Positions 25,801 through 33,854 of a stretch of 64,000 bases of DNA are shown in pieces (the first letter of the stretch is position 1; every line of letters begins with the position of its first letter). The stretch spans positions 1 to 64,000 of the forward strand of contig JAYVSV010000098.1 in assembly GCA_043775015.1 (NCBI GenBank). The letters are read 5' to 3'. The translations under genes and the position numbers were made by a program. The notes beneath the pieces were generated by a model, which saw nothing but the letters and a program-made list of their open reading frames with translations, did not search any database and was not told where the DNA came from. This DNA is from CANJXF01 sp043775015. Lineage in GTDB: Bacteria; Verrucomicrobiota; Verrucomicrobiia; Limisphaerales; CANJXF01.

Positions 25801-26369
25801 AGGAAAGTGCCGTGCGCGATCGTCTCGGCGCGTTGAAAACGGCCGACATCAAACCACGACTTGAAAAGCTGGTTGCGGGACTCACGCCGCCGAGTGTGGA
25901 GAAACAAAAATTGATCGACGAACGCCGCATGAAATTTTCGCAAGCGGAGAATAATGCGGCCCTTGGCCAACAGATTTTTACGAAAAATTGTGCGGTTTGC
26001 CATCAGCTCGACAAACAGGGCGCGGTGGTCGGTCCGCAGTTGGATGGCGTGGGCAGTCGTGGCGGCGACCGGTTGATCGAGGATATTCTCGATCCGAATC
26101 GAAATGTGGACCGCGCGTTTCGCACGTCGATCGTTGTTCTAAAAGATGGCGATGTGCAAAGCGGGCTATTTCGTCGGCAGGAAGGCGAAACGGTGGTGCT
26201 GGCGGATGCGACCGGAAAAGAAATTTCCATTCCGCAACAACAGATCAAGGAACGACACGAATCAGAATTGTCGCTGATGCCGGACAATTTTTCCGACCTG
26301 ATCGCGCTGGATGATTTTAACAACCTGATTGCGTTTCTCATCTCAAAAGGAAGCAAGGCTCCGAAGTGA
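22857..26369 (+). CDS. PVC-type membrane-bound dehydrogenase / cytochrome c protein
   Basis: A 1170-residue exported protein. A signal peptide of about 24 residues is followed by a beta-propeller dehydrogenase-like domain (about 45-390; FHLPPGFEIQLVAAEPEIAK). HEAT-like helical repeats follow (about 410-680 and 855-1010). A C-terminal Planctomycetes/Verrucomicrobia-type haem domain has NCAVCHQLD (Cys1045, Cys1048, His1049) and a likely Met ligand in SLMPDNF. These PVC-specific proteins are thought to oxidise sugars or alcohols at the cell surface and pass electrons to a cytochrome; the substrate is unknown. AGGTGA lies 10 bases before the ATG. The next gene starts 11 bases downstream, so they are probably co-transcribed. 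Confidence 0.92.
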   Translation: MKPDSILARALFAAFVLSAISVMADENPFADIIRKTEPLAPAEEQKQFHLPPGFEIQLVAAEPEIAKPMNMAFDNKGRLWITQSREYPFPAPLGKGRDAIQVLENFNANGRAEKISTFVTGLNIPIGLYPYRNGVIAFSIPNISYYEDTNDDGRADKTNFLFGPVGFDRDTHGMTSAFRRGYDGWLYACHGFNNNTTLTGKDGSSITMNSGNTYRMRLDGSRVEQFTHGQVNPFGLAFDPLGNLYSADCHSSPIYQLIRNAYYPSFGKPHDGLGFAPTMMDHSHGSTAIGGIAYYADTQFPEAFRKNLFVGNVMTCRINRDSIMEHGATWRAKEEPDFLSSDDPWFRPVDLQLGPDGAIYVADFYNRIIGHYEVPLDNPGRDRDRGRIWRIVYRGTNAVQKFVAQNPKLRDDKASTADLIKELGHANITRRMLATSELTDRVGASAIKPLEKTVLKSTNAFQKLQALWALQRLGSKNEKVLNHAANDAAVEVRVHAMRIMGEAAEWNPARQKLALAALHDSDPLVRRAACEALGLHPDFAHIQPMLDARAQIEAEDTHSMHVSRMALRNQFIAAEIFQRVQDLNPSEKEARAIAEVALGVTNAGAADFLLAYIQKFQNEDREKLNLFLRHIARYAQSDSEKLAAFTENKFADDLDFQFVLFKSIQEGAAQRGRELSKATRDWGARLADKLLASADKNSLEWRNMPIPGNDTTNPWFVQRRMAADKKGGQFICSLPPDGEKLTGVLRSKSFTIPKSLRFYLAGHDGFPDQPMRNKNFVRLRDEATQKILASAVPPRNDIAQIVTWDLSAVAGQKGFLELVDGNTGTAFAWLAFGRLVPSVVSVTNMSNQVEQRQQAAAELAASFHLGKLEPQLAQILRDETADVATRSAAAHGLAVLNPTAHVAEFGNVLQEGTAPGKLRDQLAQVLSDINSADARKILIETLPNSPSTLQSKISLSLASSADGAEALLSLAEQGKVSARLLQESAVRDRLGALKTADIKPRLEKLVAGLTPPSVEKQKLIDERRMKFSQAENNAALGQQIFTKNCAVCHQLDKQGAVVGPQLDGVGSRGGDRLIEDILDPNRNVDRAFRTSIVVLKDGDVQSGLFRRQEGETVVLADATGKEISIPQQQIKERHESELSLMPDNFSDLIALDDFNNLIAFLISKGSKAPK

Positions 26370-26380
26370 ACTTCTTCTGA

Positions 26381-27328
26381 ATGAAAAGAACGTTTCCGTT
26401 TTGCGTCGCCGCGATGTTGGCGCTCAATCTGTTTTCCGCGACGGCGGCGCAGCTTCAAAAGGAACGTGAACTGATCCAGGACAATCACTTTCACCGCGGG
26501 TTTATTCTTTGGAAAGCGGAACCGGGAAAACATGTGCGCTACGGAGAATTGAAAGGGTTTGATTCAAAAACGAAACCGGTCTGGGGTTTATCGCAATGGA
26601 GCAGCAAATTTCCGCTGGCAAGCCTTGCGGTGGAAAAAAGTGAAGCCGTTCTGGTTTACAGCAATTCAGCTAAAGCGATCACGATGGGGGCTTCGCGCAC
26701 GACACGAGCCGACCTCTCCATGGCGCTCAATGCGGGGGCGGAATATGGCGATCGCGCACGCAAAGCGGGCGATCCGTGGGTGCATTTGTTGTTGGAACAG
26801 GAGTTTGATCCTCCGGCGGCGCTGCACGATTTGTGTGCAGCGAAATTGCATGTTGAAGCGCGATTGCTGCGTTCGCGGAATCTGCGCGAAGTTGATTACC
26901 GTCCCGATGTTCACGCGGCGCAGTTTCAGATTTTCTTCACGGTGCAGAATCGAAATCGCAATTCACCCGGCTTCGGAGATGCGCTTTGGTTTGGCATCCC
27001 CATTTATGATAACCGCCATCGTTTTATCCCAGAATTCAAGGAACAGGATTTTGGAGGCACGGCTAGATTCATTTTTACGCCCGACGGAAAAACGTTTGCA
27101 TCGACCAGTACGCACGATGGTGAATGGGTGACGATCGAAAAGGATTTATTGCCGCTGATGCACGAAGCGCTCGCGATGGCCTGGGCGCGCGGCTTTTTGA
27201 AAGAGTCAAAAGATTCTGGGGATTACTTCATCGCCGGCATGAATATGGGATGGGAATTGCCCGGAACGTTTGATGTGGAAATGCAGGTGCGCAACCTGAG
27301 CCTCAAGGTGAACCAGCGTGGTCCTTGA
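26381..27328 (+). CDS. Secreted protein of unknown function
   Basis: A 315-residue protein with a signal peptide (FCVAAMLALNLFSATAAQ). No family is recognised. The mature part has a mixed alpha/beta look with aromatic-rich stretches (FGDALWFGIPIYDNRHRF; GMNMGWELPGTFDVEMQ), compatible with a beta-sandwich, perhaps carbohydrate-related. It lies 11 bases after the PVC cytochrome gene in the same direction and is probably in its operon, so it may act on the same extracellular substrate. Confidence 0.8.
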   Translation: MKRTFPFCVAAMLALNLFSATAAQLQKERELIQDNHFHRGFILWKAEPGKHVRYGELKGFDSKTKPVWGLSQWSSKFPLASLAVEKSEAVLVYSNSAKAITMGASRTTRADLSMALNAGAEYGDRARKAGDPWVHLLLEQEFDPPAALHDLCAAKLHVEARLLRSRNLREVDYRPDVHAAQFQIFFTVQNRNRNSPGFGDALWFGIPIYDNRHRFIPEFKEQDFGGTARFIFTPDGKTFASTSTHDGEWVTIEKDLLPLMHEALAMAWARGFLKESKDSGDYFIAGMNMGWELPGTFDVEMQVRNLSLKVNQRGP

Positions 27329-27371
27329 AACGCTTCGAGATCTACCGCAGTTTCATCGAGCAAAAAATCAA

Positions 27372-27854
27372 TCAGCAACTGGTGGGAACTTCTCCCAATA
27401 CTTCGACACAATGTGGAATTGCGCCGACCACGAAATCCAGGCATTCAACCGCGCCGCTCGGTTTGCCGGGCAGGCAAACCACAAGTGATTTTTCCACCAC
27501 GACGGCAAGATTGCGCGAGAGAATCGCGTTCTTCGTAATCTTCATTGATTCGATGCGCATGATTTCGCCAAACCCGGGTAACTCGCGGATCGAGATTTCG
27601 CGAACGGCTTCTGGCGTCACGTCGCGCAAGGCAACGCCCGTTCCTCCAGTCGTGAGGATGAGTTGGCAACCTTTGTTTATTTGCTCGCGAATGGCTCGTT
27701 GGATTTCCCGTTTTTCATCCGGCACCAGCGTCTCAGCCAGCACGTTCCAACCATAATCTTCGGCAGCGCGTTTAAGCGCAGGTCCGCCAAGATCGTCGTA
27801 CAACCCTTTCGAGGCGCGATCAGAAACCGTGATGATGCCAACTTGAATTTTCAT
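27372..27854 (-). CDS. mogA: Molybdopterin adenylyltransferase MogA-like
   Basis: A 160-residue MoaB/Mog-fold protein of molybdenum cofactor synthesis, which adenylylates molybdopterin before metal insertion. Seen: IITVSDRASKGLYDDLGGPA, LILTTGGTGVALRDVTPEA and LPGKPSGAVECLDFV. The TTGGTG and PGKP motifs are diagnostic for the fold; MogA against MoaB cannot be fully separated from sequence alone. No other moa/moe genes are near. It converges with the preceding secreted protein gene. Confidence 0.9.
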   Translation of the reverse strand: MKIQVGIITVSDRASKGLYDDLGGPALKRAAEDYGWNVLAETLVPDEKREIQRAIREQINKGCQLILTTGGTGVALRDVTPEAVREISIRELPGFGEIMRIESMKITKNAILSRNLAVVVEKSLVVCLPGKPSGAVECLDFVVGAIPHCVEVLGEVPTSC

Positions 27855-27875
27855 TCTGAAAGCTTAGTGCATCCC

Positions 27876-28538
27876 CTACGTCGCTTTCAACTCACGGCAG
27901 GCGGAGAATCCTCGGAACAAACAGAAGAGCGCGAATCCGTGGAACCCGAGCGCAAGCCAATCCTGTCCGAGCAGGGCAATCAAACTATCCAAAGCATAAA
28001 GTATCATGCCGACGATGAACGCCCACGAGTGGCCTTTGTTCGCAAAAATTCCAAACATGACAAAAAGTCCGATCACCAAGAGGTCGAGACCAAGGGCAAC
28101 GACCTTGCCGAGGGATTGAAATTCGCTGGCGATGGCATCGAAAACTTGCGTGATGCCCAGCCCGAGAATGAATCCCCAATTAAAGCCGCCCAATGCGATG
28201 AGTGAGTTAATCAGCGACAAACCGGCGATCCAATAAAACCATGACGCACCGGATTTCAATTGCGCTTCTGTTGCCGGATCGCTGCGCACAGTTGTTGGAA
28301 TTGCGACGGCGGCTGCGGCGATGGCGGAAGGTGCGCCGACGGGCAACGCCACTTTGAGTTCTGAAAAATTCCCGGCGGCAGACCAGTAATCCATATCGTT
28401 TCGCATCACTTCATTTTGCGCGGTGACGCGTCCCTCCCGCAGCCACGCGCTGAGTTGGTCCAAAGTGACTGGGCCGTATTCTTTTAAGTCTGTTCCGCGA
28501 ACTTTGTAGGTGAGTTCCATAAGGCTGTGAGCGTTCAT
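27876..28538 (-). CDS. GYF_2-domain membrane protein
   Basis: About 220 residues. The N-terminal 60 residues form a GYF_2 (DUF4339) domain (YGPVTLDQLSAWLREGRVTA, then the conserved W in MDYWSAAGNF), a module common in PVC membrane proteins and probably protein-binding. After an Ala-rich linker come about four membrane helices (WFYWIAGLSLINSLIALGG; WAFIVGMILYALDSLIALLG). The start is uncertain: ATGs at 28559, 28547, 28538 and 28520 are in frame, and the one at 28538 has a weak GGA at a suitable distance. Function unknown. Confidence 0.75.
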   Translation of the reverse strand: MNAHSLMELTYKVRGTDLKEYGPVTLDQLSAWLREGRVTAQNEVMRNDMDYWSAAGNFSELKVALPVGAPSAIAAAAVAIPTTVRSDPATEAQLKSGASWFYWIAGLSLINSLIALGGFNWGFILGLGITQVFDAIASEFQSLGKVVALGLDLLVIGLFVMFGIFANKGHSWAFIVGMILYALDSLIALLGQDWLALGFHGFALFCLFRGFSACRELKAT

Positions 28539-28597
28539 ATCAGACATCCGCATGAACATTCAACGGAAAAGGCAGATCATGTTCCGATTGATCGGAT

Positions 28598-29890
28598 CTA
28601 GCGGTTGGCTGGATGGGTGGTCCACTCGTTTAAACCGCGCTCATTTGGCGCAATGATTTTGCTGCCGTGCAATAACTCAAGCGCTTCGCCCACCAAATAG
28701 AGCGAGCCGGCAATGACGACGAACGGATCTTGAGCCGTTGCTTCGAGCGCTTGCGCCAAAGAATTTAAGGCGACGATTTTTGCGCTCGCGTTTTTGTGAC
28801 GGATGGCTCGTTCCAACTCTTCCGGGGCAGCCGTTCGTTCGCTGCTCACGGGGACGACAAATAGGTTTTCGGCAAGCGGCGCGAGGATTTCGCAAATCGA
28901 AGACCATTCCTTGTCCTGCAAAATACCGACAATGAGCGTTGGTTTTTTTCCGGGAAAATGTTTCGCAATCGCATCGCGCAACGCCCGCGCACCGGACGGA
29001 TTATGCGCGCCGTCCAACAGAATTGTTTGGCCGGATTTCGTTGTGATCTGCTGGAGTCGTCCCGGCCATTGCACTTGCGAAAGCCCGGCGCAAATCGCAT
29101 TTTCAGAAGCCGGAATTTTTGAGGCGAGAACGCACACCGTTGAAATCGCGAGCGCAGCGTTGAGGCGTTGATGTTCGCCAAGAAGTGGAAGCTCAAGTTT
29201 ATCGAGCAGCGTTGTTTTTGTTTCTGCAAAACCAACCTGCGTCAGCGGAGAATTTCTTTCGCGAGCAGTTTGGGCAATCACAGCAAGCGCTTCGGACTCG
29301 CTCGCTGCGGTGATGACAGGAATTTCGGGTTTGATGATGCCCGCTTTTTCCGCAGCAATTTCCGTGATCGTGTTGCCGAGCCATTTCTCGTGATCGAATT
29401 GCACGTTCGTAATAACGCTGGCGAGTGGCGTGACGATGTTCGTCGCATCGAGTCGCCCGCCCATGCCCGTTTCCCAAATCACCAGATCACATTTTTGTTC
29501 GGCAAAATATTTCAGCGCCATCACGGTGACGACTTCAAAAAACGTCGGATGTGCGTCGGCGGAGAATTGTTTCAACAGCGGTTGAATTTCAGCAACGAGC
29601 CGAACGATTTCCAATTCGGAAACAAGTTGGCGGTTTACTTGGATTCGTTCCGCAAACGAGACGAGATGCGGCGAGGTGAAAAGTCCCGCGCGCAATCCCG
29701 CCGCGCGGTAAATGCTCTCCAACATCGCGCAGACGGAGCCTTTGCCATTCGTTCCCGCGACGTGAATGAAGCGAAGTTTCTCCTGCGGATTTCCAGCGAG
29801 CGCGGCGAGTTTGCAGGTATTTTCCAAACCAAACTTCGCACCGAACATGCGAAGCTCGTAGAGAAACTGAACTGCTTCAGCGTAGGTCAT
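28598..29890 (-). CDS. folC: Folylpolyglutamate / dihydrofolate synthase
   Basis: A 430-residue Mur-ligase-family enzyme that joins glutamate to folates, and in many bacteria also makes dihydrofolate. Seen: ATP loop HVAGTNGKGSVCAMLESIYR, the following FTSPHLVSFAERIQVN, the central MGGRLDATNIV, and the C-terminal domain start LDGAHNPSGARALRDAI. Length is normal. It begins one base beyond the stop of the D-Ala-D-Ala dipeptidase gene, so the two are likely co-transcribed. Confidence 0.95.
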   Translation of the reverse strand: MTYAEAVQFLYELRMFGAKFGLENTCKLAALAGNPQEKLRFIHVAGTNGKGSVCAMLESIYRAAGLRAGLFTSPHLVSFAERIQVNRQLVSELEIVRLVAEIQPLLKQFSADAHPTFFEVVTVMALKYFAEQKCDLVIWETGMGGRLDATNIVTPLASVITNVQFDHEKWLGNTITEIAAEKAGIIKPEIPVITAASESEALAVIAQTARERNSPLTQVGFAETKTTLLDKLELPLLGEHQRLNAALAISTVCVLASKIPASENAICAGLSQVQWPGRLQQITTKSGQTILLDGAHNPSGARALRDAIAKHFPGKKPTLIVGILQDKEWSSICEILAPLAENLFVVPVSSERTAAPEELERAIRHKNASAKIVALNSLAQALEATAQDPFVVIAGSLYLVGEALELLHGSKIIAPNERGLNEWTTHPANR

Positions 29891-29891
29891 T

Positions 29892-30542
29892 TCAAAACTT
29901 GATTCGCGAGGAATCGATATCGAGCAGCTCGTAGGTTTTCCAATTCACGTCGTCAAAGTGCCACCATTCCGTGGGCAGCCCGACGAAGCCGTGTTTGACC
30001 ATGACGCGTTCGAGCAGCTCGCGATTTCGAAGCGCCTCGGCGGGTGCGCTCCTGTAATCGCGATGCGCTCTGTCCGTGAATTCGTCGTAGCTCGAAGGCA
30101 TCAGTAATTCCTTTTTATCCCGGAGATGGATCAGCGTCACGTCCACCGCCGCACCGCGATTGTGCCGCGAGCCTTTGGCTGGGTTGGCGACATAACCTTC
30201 GACCGGATAAACCGCCCACATTTTCTTTTGCACGGAAAGTGGCCGATAGGCGTCGAAAACTTTCAAGCCAAGTCCCATCGAATTGAACTCGCGTTGGGCG
30301 CCGCGCAATTTAGTTGCTGCCGATCGGCGCAAAAAAGCACGGTTACTTTCGTACAGTTTTTGCCCCGTAAAATTGTTGGTGGTGGCATAACGAATATCGA
30401 GAACCACCATCGGCACAACTCGTTTTACTTCGACCAGATCGCTTGGTGTTTTGGTGACGCACGAGGTTGCGATCAAGCAAAAAGCCAGAAAGAGCGTGAG
30501 CGCGGCAGAGGAAAAATGGAGCGAGGTTCGTTTTAAATTCAC
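29892..30542 (-). CDS. D-alanyl-D-alanine dipeptidase, VanX-type lipoprotein
   Basis: About 216 residues from the GTG at 30542; a TTG at 30566 is an alternative. The lipoprotein signal (LTLFLAFCLIATSC) gives a lipid-anchored Cys. The M15D zinc site is complete: SRHNRGAAVDVTL (zinc His and Asp) and LPTEWWHFDD (catalytic Glu and zinc His). The substrate-positioning Arg is probably in FDAYRPLSVQKKMW. Such periplasmic enzymes recycle D-Ala-D-Ala from peptidoglycan; the lack of vanA/vanH neighbours argues against vancomycin resistance. It precedes folC with no gap. Confidence 0.9.
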   Translation of the reverse strand: MNLKRTSLHFSSAALTLFLAFCLIATSCVTKTPSDLVEVKRVVPMVVLDIRYATTNNFTGQKLYESNRAFLRRSAATKLRGAQREFNSMGLGLKVFDAYRPLSVQKKMWAVYPVEGYVANPAKGSRHNRGAAVDVTLIHLRDKKELLMPSSYDEFTDRAHRDYRSAPAEALRNRELLERVMVKHGFVGLPTEWWHFDDVNWKTYELLDIDSSRIKF

Positions 30543-30657
30543 GGCAGGGACGGATACTGTTTCCAACAGGCGGCGTCAACCCAAGCATGCGATTTTGCTG
30601 GCAGACCTCGCTCGGAAGATCGCTCTGGCAAGTGATTCCACAAATTCCAAACGGAAA

Positions 30658-31533
30658 CTATTGGGAAGTTCGGAGGCTCAACTCAAGAAACGTTAAAACT
30701 CTTTTTTCGTATTGTTCACGATCGAAAGCGTAAAGATCGGTGTGTTCAGCACCTTTGATTTCCAAAAATTCTTTTGGTTCGGAGGCCGCGTTGAAAAGTT
30801 CCTTTGCCTCCGTCAACGGGGTGTGTTGGTCCTGGTCGCCCGCCATGAATAATTTTGGAACCGCGATTCCTCGAACCTGATCAATGGGCCGTAAATCATC
30901 CGCGTTGAAGCCAAGTCGCAGTTTCAATTGGCAGGTGAGCAACGGGGTGAAAAGCCCGCCTGCTTTTCCAAGTTTCATTTTAAGTCGAGCGCTGATGGCT
31001 TGCTTGATCGTTGGATAAACCATTTCGAGAACCATCGCGTCAACTTTCAGCGGTGGTGTCGCGAGAATTGCGGCAGCGCCACCTAATGATCCACCGATGA
31101 CGGAGAGTTTTTGCTCGGGAAAGCGGTTGCGGGCAAAATCGACGACGGCACGAGCGTCGCGGCTCTCCAAATAACCGAACGTGATTTTCTTTCCCGAACT
31201 TTCGCCGTGCGCCTGGAAATCGAAAAGTAAAATCGTATAGCCGTGCGTGTGGAGAAAACGAGCGCGCTCCAACATGTCGAGTCGGCAGCCCCGAACGCCG
31301 TGCATCAGAATGACGACCCCTTTCGATTTTTCCGCGTTGAGCAACCAGCCGCTTAGTTTGGATCCAGACGAACTCTCCACCTGAAAATTTTCCGCAGGGA
31401 AATTGCTGGGTGGCGGGCCGATCTGCCGGTGTCGGGCGGAACACAGCGCACCACCGATTAACCAGACCGTTAATGTCGCCAGTAAAACAAAACCGATCAG
31501 CATTGAAGAAATGATTTTGCGTTTCCGGCTCAC
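30658..31533 (-). CDS. Alpha/beta hydrolase, membrane-anchored
   Basis: A 291-residue protein with a basic N-terminus (SRKRK) and one membrane helix (about 10-30) as an uncleaved anchor or signal. The hydrolase domain has the nucleophile elbow VIGGSLGGAAAIL (Ser near 152), an acid in GDQDQHTPL and the His in KGAEHTDLYAF, a full triad. The oxyanion strand is VVILMHGVRGCR. It begins with GTG and lies 9 bases after the SIS gene in a thioredoxin-ROK-SIS-hydrolase operon. The substrate is unknown; esterase or peptidase activity is likely. Confidence 0.85.
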   Translation of the reverse strand: MSRKRKIISSMLIGFVLLATLTVWLIGGALCSARHRQIGPPPSNFPAENFQVESSSGSKLSGWLLNAEKSKGVVILMHGVRGCRLDMLERARFLHTHGYTILLFDFQAHGESSGKKITFGYLESRDARAVVDFARNRFPEQKLSVIGGSLGGAAAILATPPLKVDAMVLEMVYPTIKQAISARLKMKLGKAGGLFTPLLTCQLKLRLGFNADDLRPIDQVRGIAVPKLFMAGDQDQHTPLTEAKELFNAASEPKEFLEIKGAEHTDLYAFDREQYEKRVLTFLELSLRTSQ

Positions 31534-31542
31534 CTTCGCGGG

Positions 31543-32133
31543 CTATCCGCCCAATTGCGGATTCTCCATGAAGGCGTAGCAGAGGATGTGGCAGATGCCC
31601 ATTTGCACATCTTCGACGCGGCCGTAATGGGTGTCGTTGATGACAATGGTTTGGTCGGCGATTTCCGCCATGCGTCCGCGTTTTGCGCCGACGAGCGCGA
31701 TTGTTTGCAAACCATTTTTCTTCGACCATTCCAGCGCTTTGCTGCAATTGGGGGAGTTGCCGCTGACGCTGAGTGAGAGAACGACGTCGCCCTTGCGTCC
31801 GTAGTTTTCCAACTGGCGAACGAAAACATCGTCGTAGGAATAATCGTTTCCGATGGCGGTCATCCAACTGACATTGTCATTCAGGGAGAGCACGCGAAAA
31901 CGTTTGGGCAATTTGTCGGAAGAACCTTTCCCGAGGTCGGTCGCGAAATGAGAGGAGTTCGCCGCGCTGCCGCCGTTGCCAAAAACAAAAACCTGACGAT
32001 CCTCTTTGAGCGCTTGTTGAAAAGTTTTGATAATTTGCTCCACGCCTTCGACCGGGATGGAATCGAGCGCCGCTTTTTGTGCGTTAATGTAGTTGGTGAT
32101 CCATTGATTCATTTGTGGTGGAGTGTAATTCAA
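31543..32133 (-). CDS. SIS-domain sugar-phosphate isomerase (GmhA-like)
   Basis: A 196-residue protein like sedoheptulose-7-phosphate isomerase. Phosphate-binding stretches VFVFGNGGSAANSSHFATDL and LSLSVSGNSPNCSKALEW are clear, and the C-terminal HYGRVEDVQMGICHILCYAF matches GmhA-type enzymes. It would act in the cytosol on a ketose/aldose phosphate, for example for heptose precursors. It is 7 bases after the ROK kinase gene, which would supply a phosphorylated sugar; no other heptose genes are seen, so the true substrate stays open. Confidence 0.85.
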   Translation of the reverse strand: MNYTPPQMNQWITNYINAQKAALDSIPVEGVEQIIKTFQQALKEDRQVFVFGNGGSAANSSHFATDLGKGSSDKLPKRFRVLSLNDNVSWMTAIGNDYSYDDVFVRQLENYGRKGDVVLSLSVSGNSPNCSKALEWSKKNGLQTIALVGAKRGRMAEIADQTIVINDTHYGRVEDVQMGICHILCYAFMENPQLGG

Positions 32134-32140
32134 GCGCGGC

Positions 32141-33064
32141 TCATTTCAAGCTTCGCGACCGCGCCAATTCCAAAGCGCCCACCGGCACGGCATCTTCGCC
32201 CAATTTGGACAACTCAATTTTTGGGCGGGGCGTGAAGGCTTCCATGACGTAGCGGGCCAGAGATATTTCGACTGCGCCTCGAAGCGGTTCGCCGATGAGC
32301 GATAAACCGCCGCCAAGAATAATTTTTTCCGGATGAAATAAATGGGCCACGTGAGAAAGGGCAAACGCCAGGTCGTCCGCCGTTTCATTTAAGATTTGTT
32401 GCGCGAGAGAATCTTTCTGGTCGAGAGCTGTCTTAAGAAATCGAGCTTCGTTGCCGACTGCATTCCCCATCAATTCGGACAATGCGCTCTTGGGATTTTC
32501 AGCAACAATGGCACGCACTCGCTTATCAACCGCCCACCCCGAGCAGCGCGATTCCACAATCGTCCCGGCTTTGTCCAAACGAAGGTGGCCGATTTCCGAT
32601 TCGCCGGGCGTTGCTCCGTGGTAAATCTCGCGATCCACCACCGCTCCTCCGCCGACGCCGCTGCCGAGCGTCACGTAGAACACCGGATTGCTCCCTGCGC
32701 CCGCGCCGTGAATCGCTTCGCCCAACGCCGCGACGTTGGCGTCGTTGTCCACAAAAACCGGAACGCCGCTGCACGATTGCAACCACTGCGCCATGGGAAA
32801 TTCCGACCAGCCCGGAACCTGATGAGAACAGCAGATCTGGCCGGTTTGCCAATCCACCGGCCCACCGAAACCAACGCCGATGGCTGCGGGTTGAAATTTT
32901 TCCAGCAGCGTTGTTAGACCGGCTTCAATTTGTTGGCGAATTCCTTTCGCACCGGCCGTCGGCGCAATCGAGAAGCGAAGTCGCTCGGAAATGGTTGCTG
33001 ATTCATTGCCAGCGACGATTTGCAATTTCGTGCCGCCAATTTCGATGCCGAGAAATTTTTTCAT
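32141..33064 (-). CDS. ROK-family sugar kinase with degenerate zinc site
   Basis: A 307-residue ROK protein without a DNA-binding domain, so a kinase rather than a repressor. ATP loop: GIEIGGTKLQIVAG. Catalytic Asp in VFVDNDANVAALGE; second ATP region YVTLGSGVGGGAVVD. The usual zinc motif (CxCGxxGCxE) after GESEIGHLRL is replaced by ESRCSGWAVDKR with one Cys only, so zinc is probably not bound. The GH pair (EIGH) is kept. The likely substrate is glucose or a related hexose. It is in an operon with an SIS isomerase. Confidence 0.9.
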   Translation of the reverse strand: MKKFLGIEIGGTKLQIVAGNESATISERLRFSIAPTAGAKGIRQQIEAGLTTLLEKFQPAAIGVGFGGPVDWQTGQICCSHQVPGWSEFPMAQWLQSCSGVPVFVDNDANVAALGEAIHGAGAGSNPVFYVTLGSGVGGGAVVDREIYHGATPGESEIGHLRLDKAGTIVESRCSGWAVDKRVRAIVAENPKSALSELMGNAVGNEARFLKTALDQKDSLAQQILNETADDLAFALSHVAHLFHPEKIILGGGLSLIGEPLRGAVEISLARYVMEAFTPRPKIELSKLGEDAVPVGALELARSRSLK

Positions 33065-33134
33065 GGGTCAATTGTGAACGGCACGAAAGACGCGGGAGAG
33101 AAGATGTTATTCGTGGGTTCGCGTTGTTCGTGGA

Positions 33135-33710
33135 TTAAAAATGTTTTGGTGTGTTGCCGGACTTCCATTTGATATTGCAGCCGACGCTCGGAGCCTGGTT
33201 TTCCGAAACCGGTTTGCCAGCAAGCGCCGCATCGAGGGCGGCGCGCAAATCTTTTCCCGTCACCGGAACTCCGTTTCCAGGGCGGCTGGCGTCGAGTTGT
33301 CCGCGGTAAATGAGTTTCAAATTTTTATCGAAGAGAAAAAAATCCGGCGTGCAAGCGGCTCGATACGCTTGGGCGACAGATTGGGTTTCGTCAAAAAGAT
33401 ACGGGAACGTGTAACCAGCGCTCTTCACTTCATTCCGCATTTTTTCCGGGCTGTCGTCCGAATAATTGGCGGCATCGTTGGAGTTGATGGCGACGATGCC
33501 GACACCTTTGCTTTGGTAGTCGCGACCGATTTTCGCCAGTTCGCCGCGCATGTGTTTCACGTAAGGACAGTGGTTGCAAATGAACATCACGAGCACGGCT
33601 GGAGCACCGTTGAAGTCGCCGAGCGCGATCGTTTTACCAGTCGTATCTGGCAACTGAAAATCGGGCGCAGTGGTGCCGAGCGCCAGCATGGTGGAAGGGG
33701 TCAAAGCCAT
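33135..33710 (-). CDS. Thioredoxin-fold peroxiredoxin-like protein
   Basis: A 191-residue AhpC/TSA-type thioredoxin-like protein. The redox motif is CNHC in VMFICNHCPYVKHMRGEL near residue 45. The fold continues with VGIVAINSND and CTPDFFLFDKNLKLIYRGQLD. No signal peptide is seen. This CNHCPYV group is common as a small stand-alone protein of uncertain role. It is first in the operon leading to the ROK and SIS genes, with a 70-base gap. A 14-base tandem duplication (33715-33728, 33729-33742) lies immediately upstream of its start. Confidence 0.88.
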   Translation of the reverse strand: MALTPSTMLALGTTAPDFQLPDTTGKTIALGDFNGAPAVLVMFICNHCPYVKHMRGELAKIGRDYQSKGVGIVAINSNDAANYSDDSPEKMRNEVKSAGYTFPYLFDETQSVAQAYRAACTPDFFLFDKNLKLIYRGQLDASRPGNGVPVTGKDLRAALDAALAGKPVSENQAPSVGCNIKWKSGNTPKHF

Positions 33711-33854
33711 GTGCGGAATTTCGATTGTGGAATTTCGATTGTCGAGCGCGGAGTTGGGAAAAAGAAGGCTGAATTAACAACACTTGCCGGATTTTATTTC
33801 GGAGACGGACACCAAATCCTTTGGGAATTTTGTAAATTCTGTTAATTCTTTTCC

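Noticed and set aside
24771..26003. 410-residue open frame antisense to the PVC cytochrome gene
   Set aside because: It is the mirror of a clear coding frame with haem and HEAT motifs; the antisense translation has no family resemblance and is Arg/Phe-rich as expected for a shadow.
29892..30542. Vancomycin resistance determinant (vanX)
   Set aside because: No vanH, vanA or regulator genes nearby and the protein is a lipoprotein; a peptidoglycan-recycling dipeptidase is more likely.
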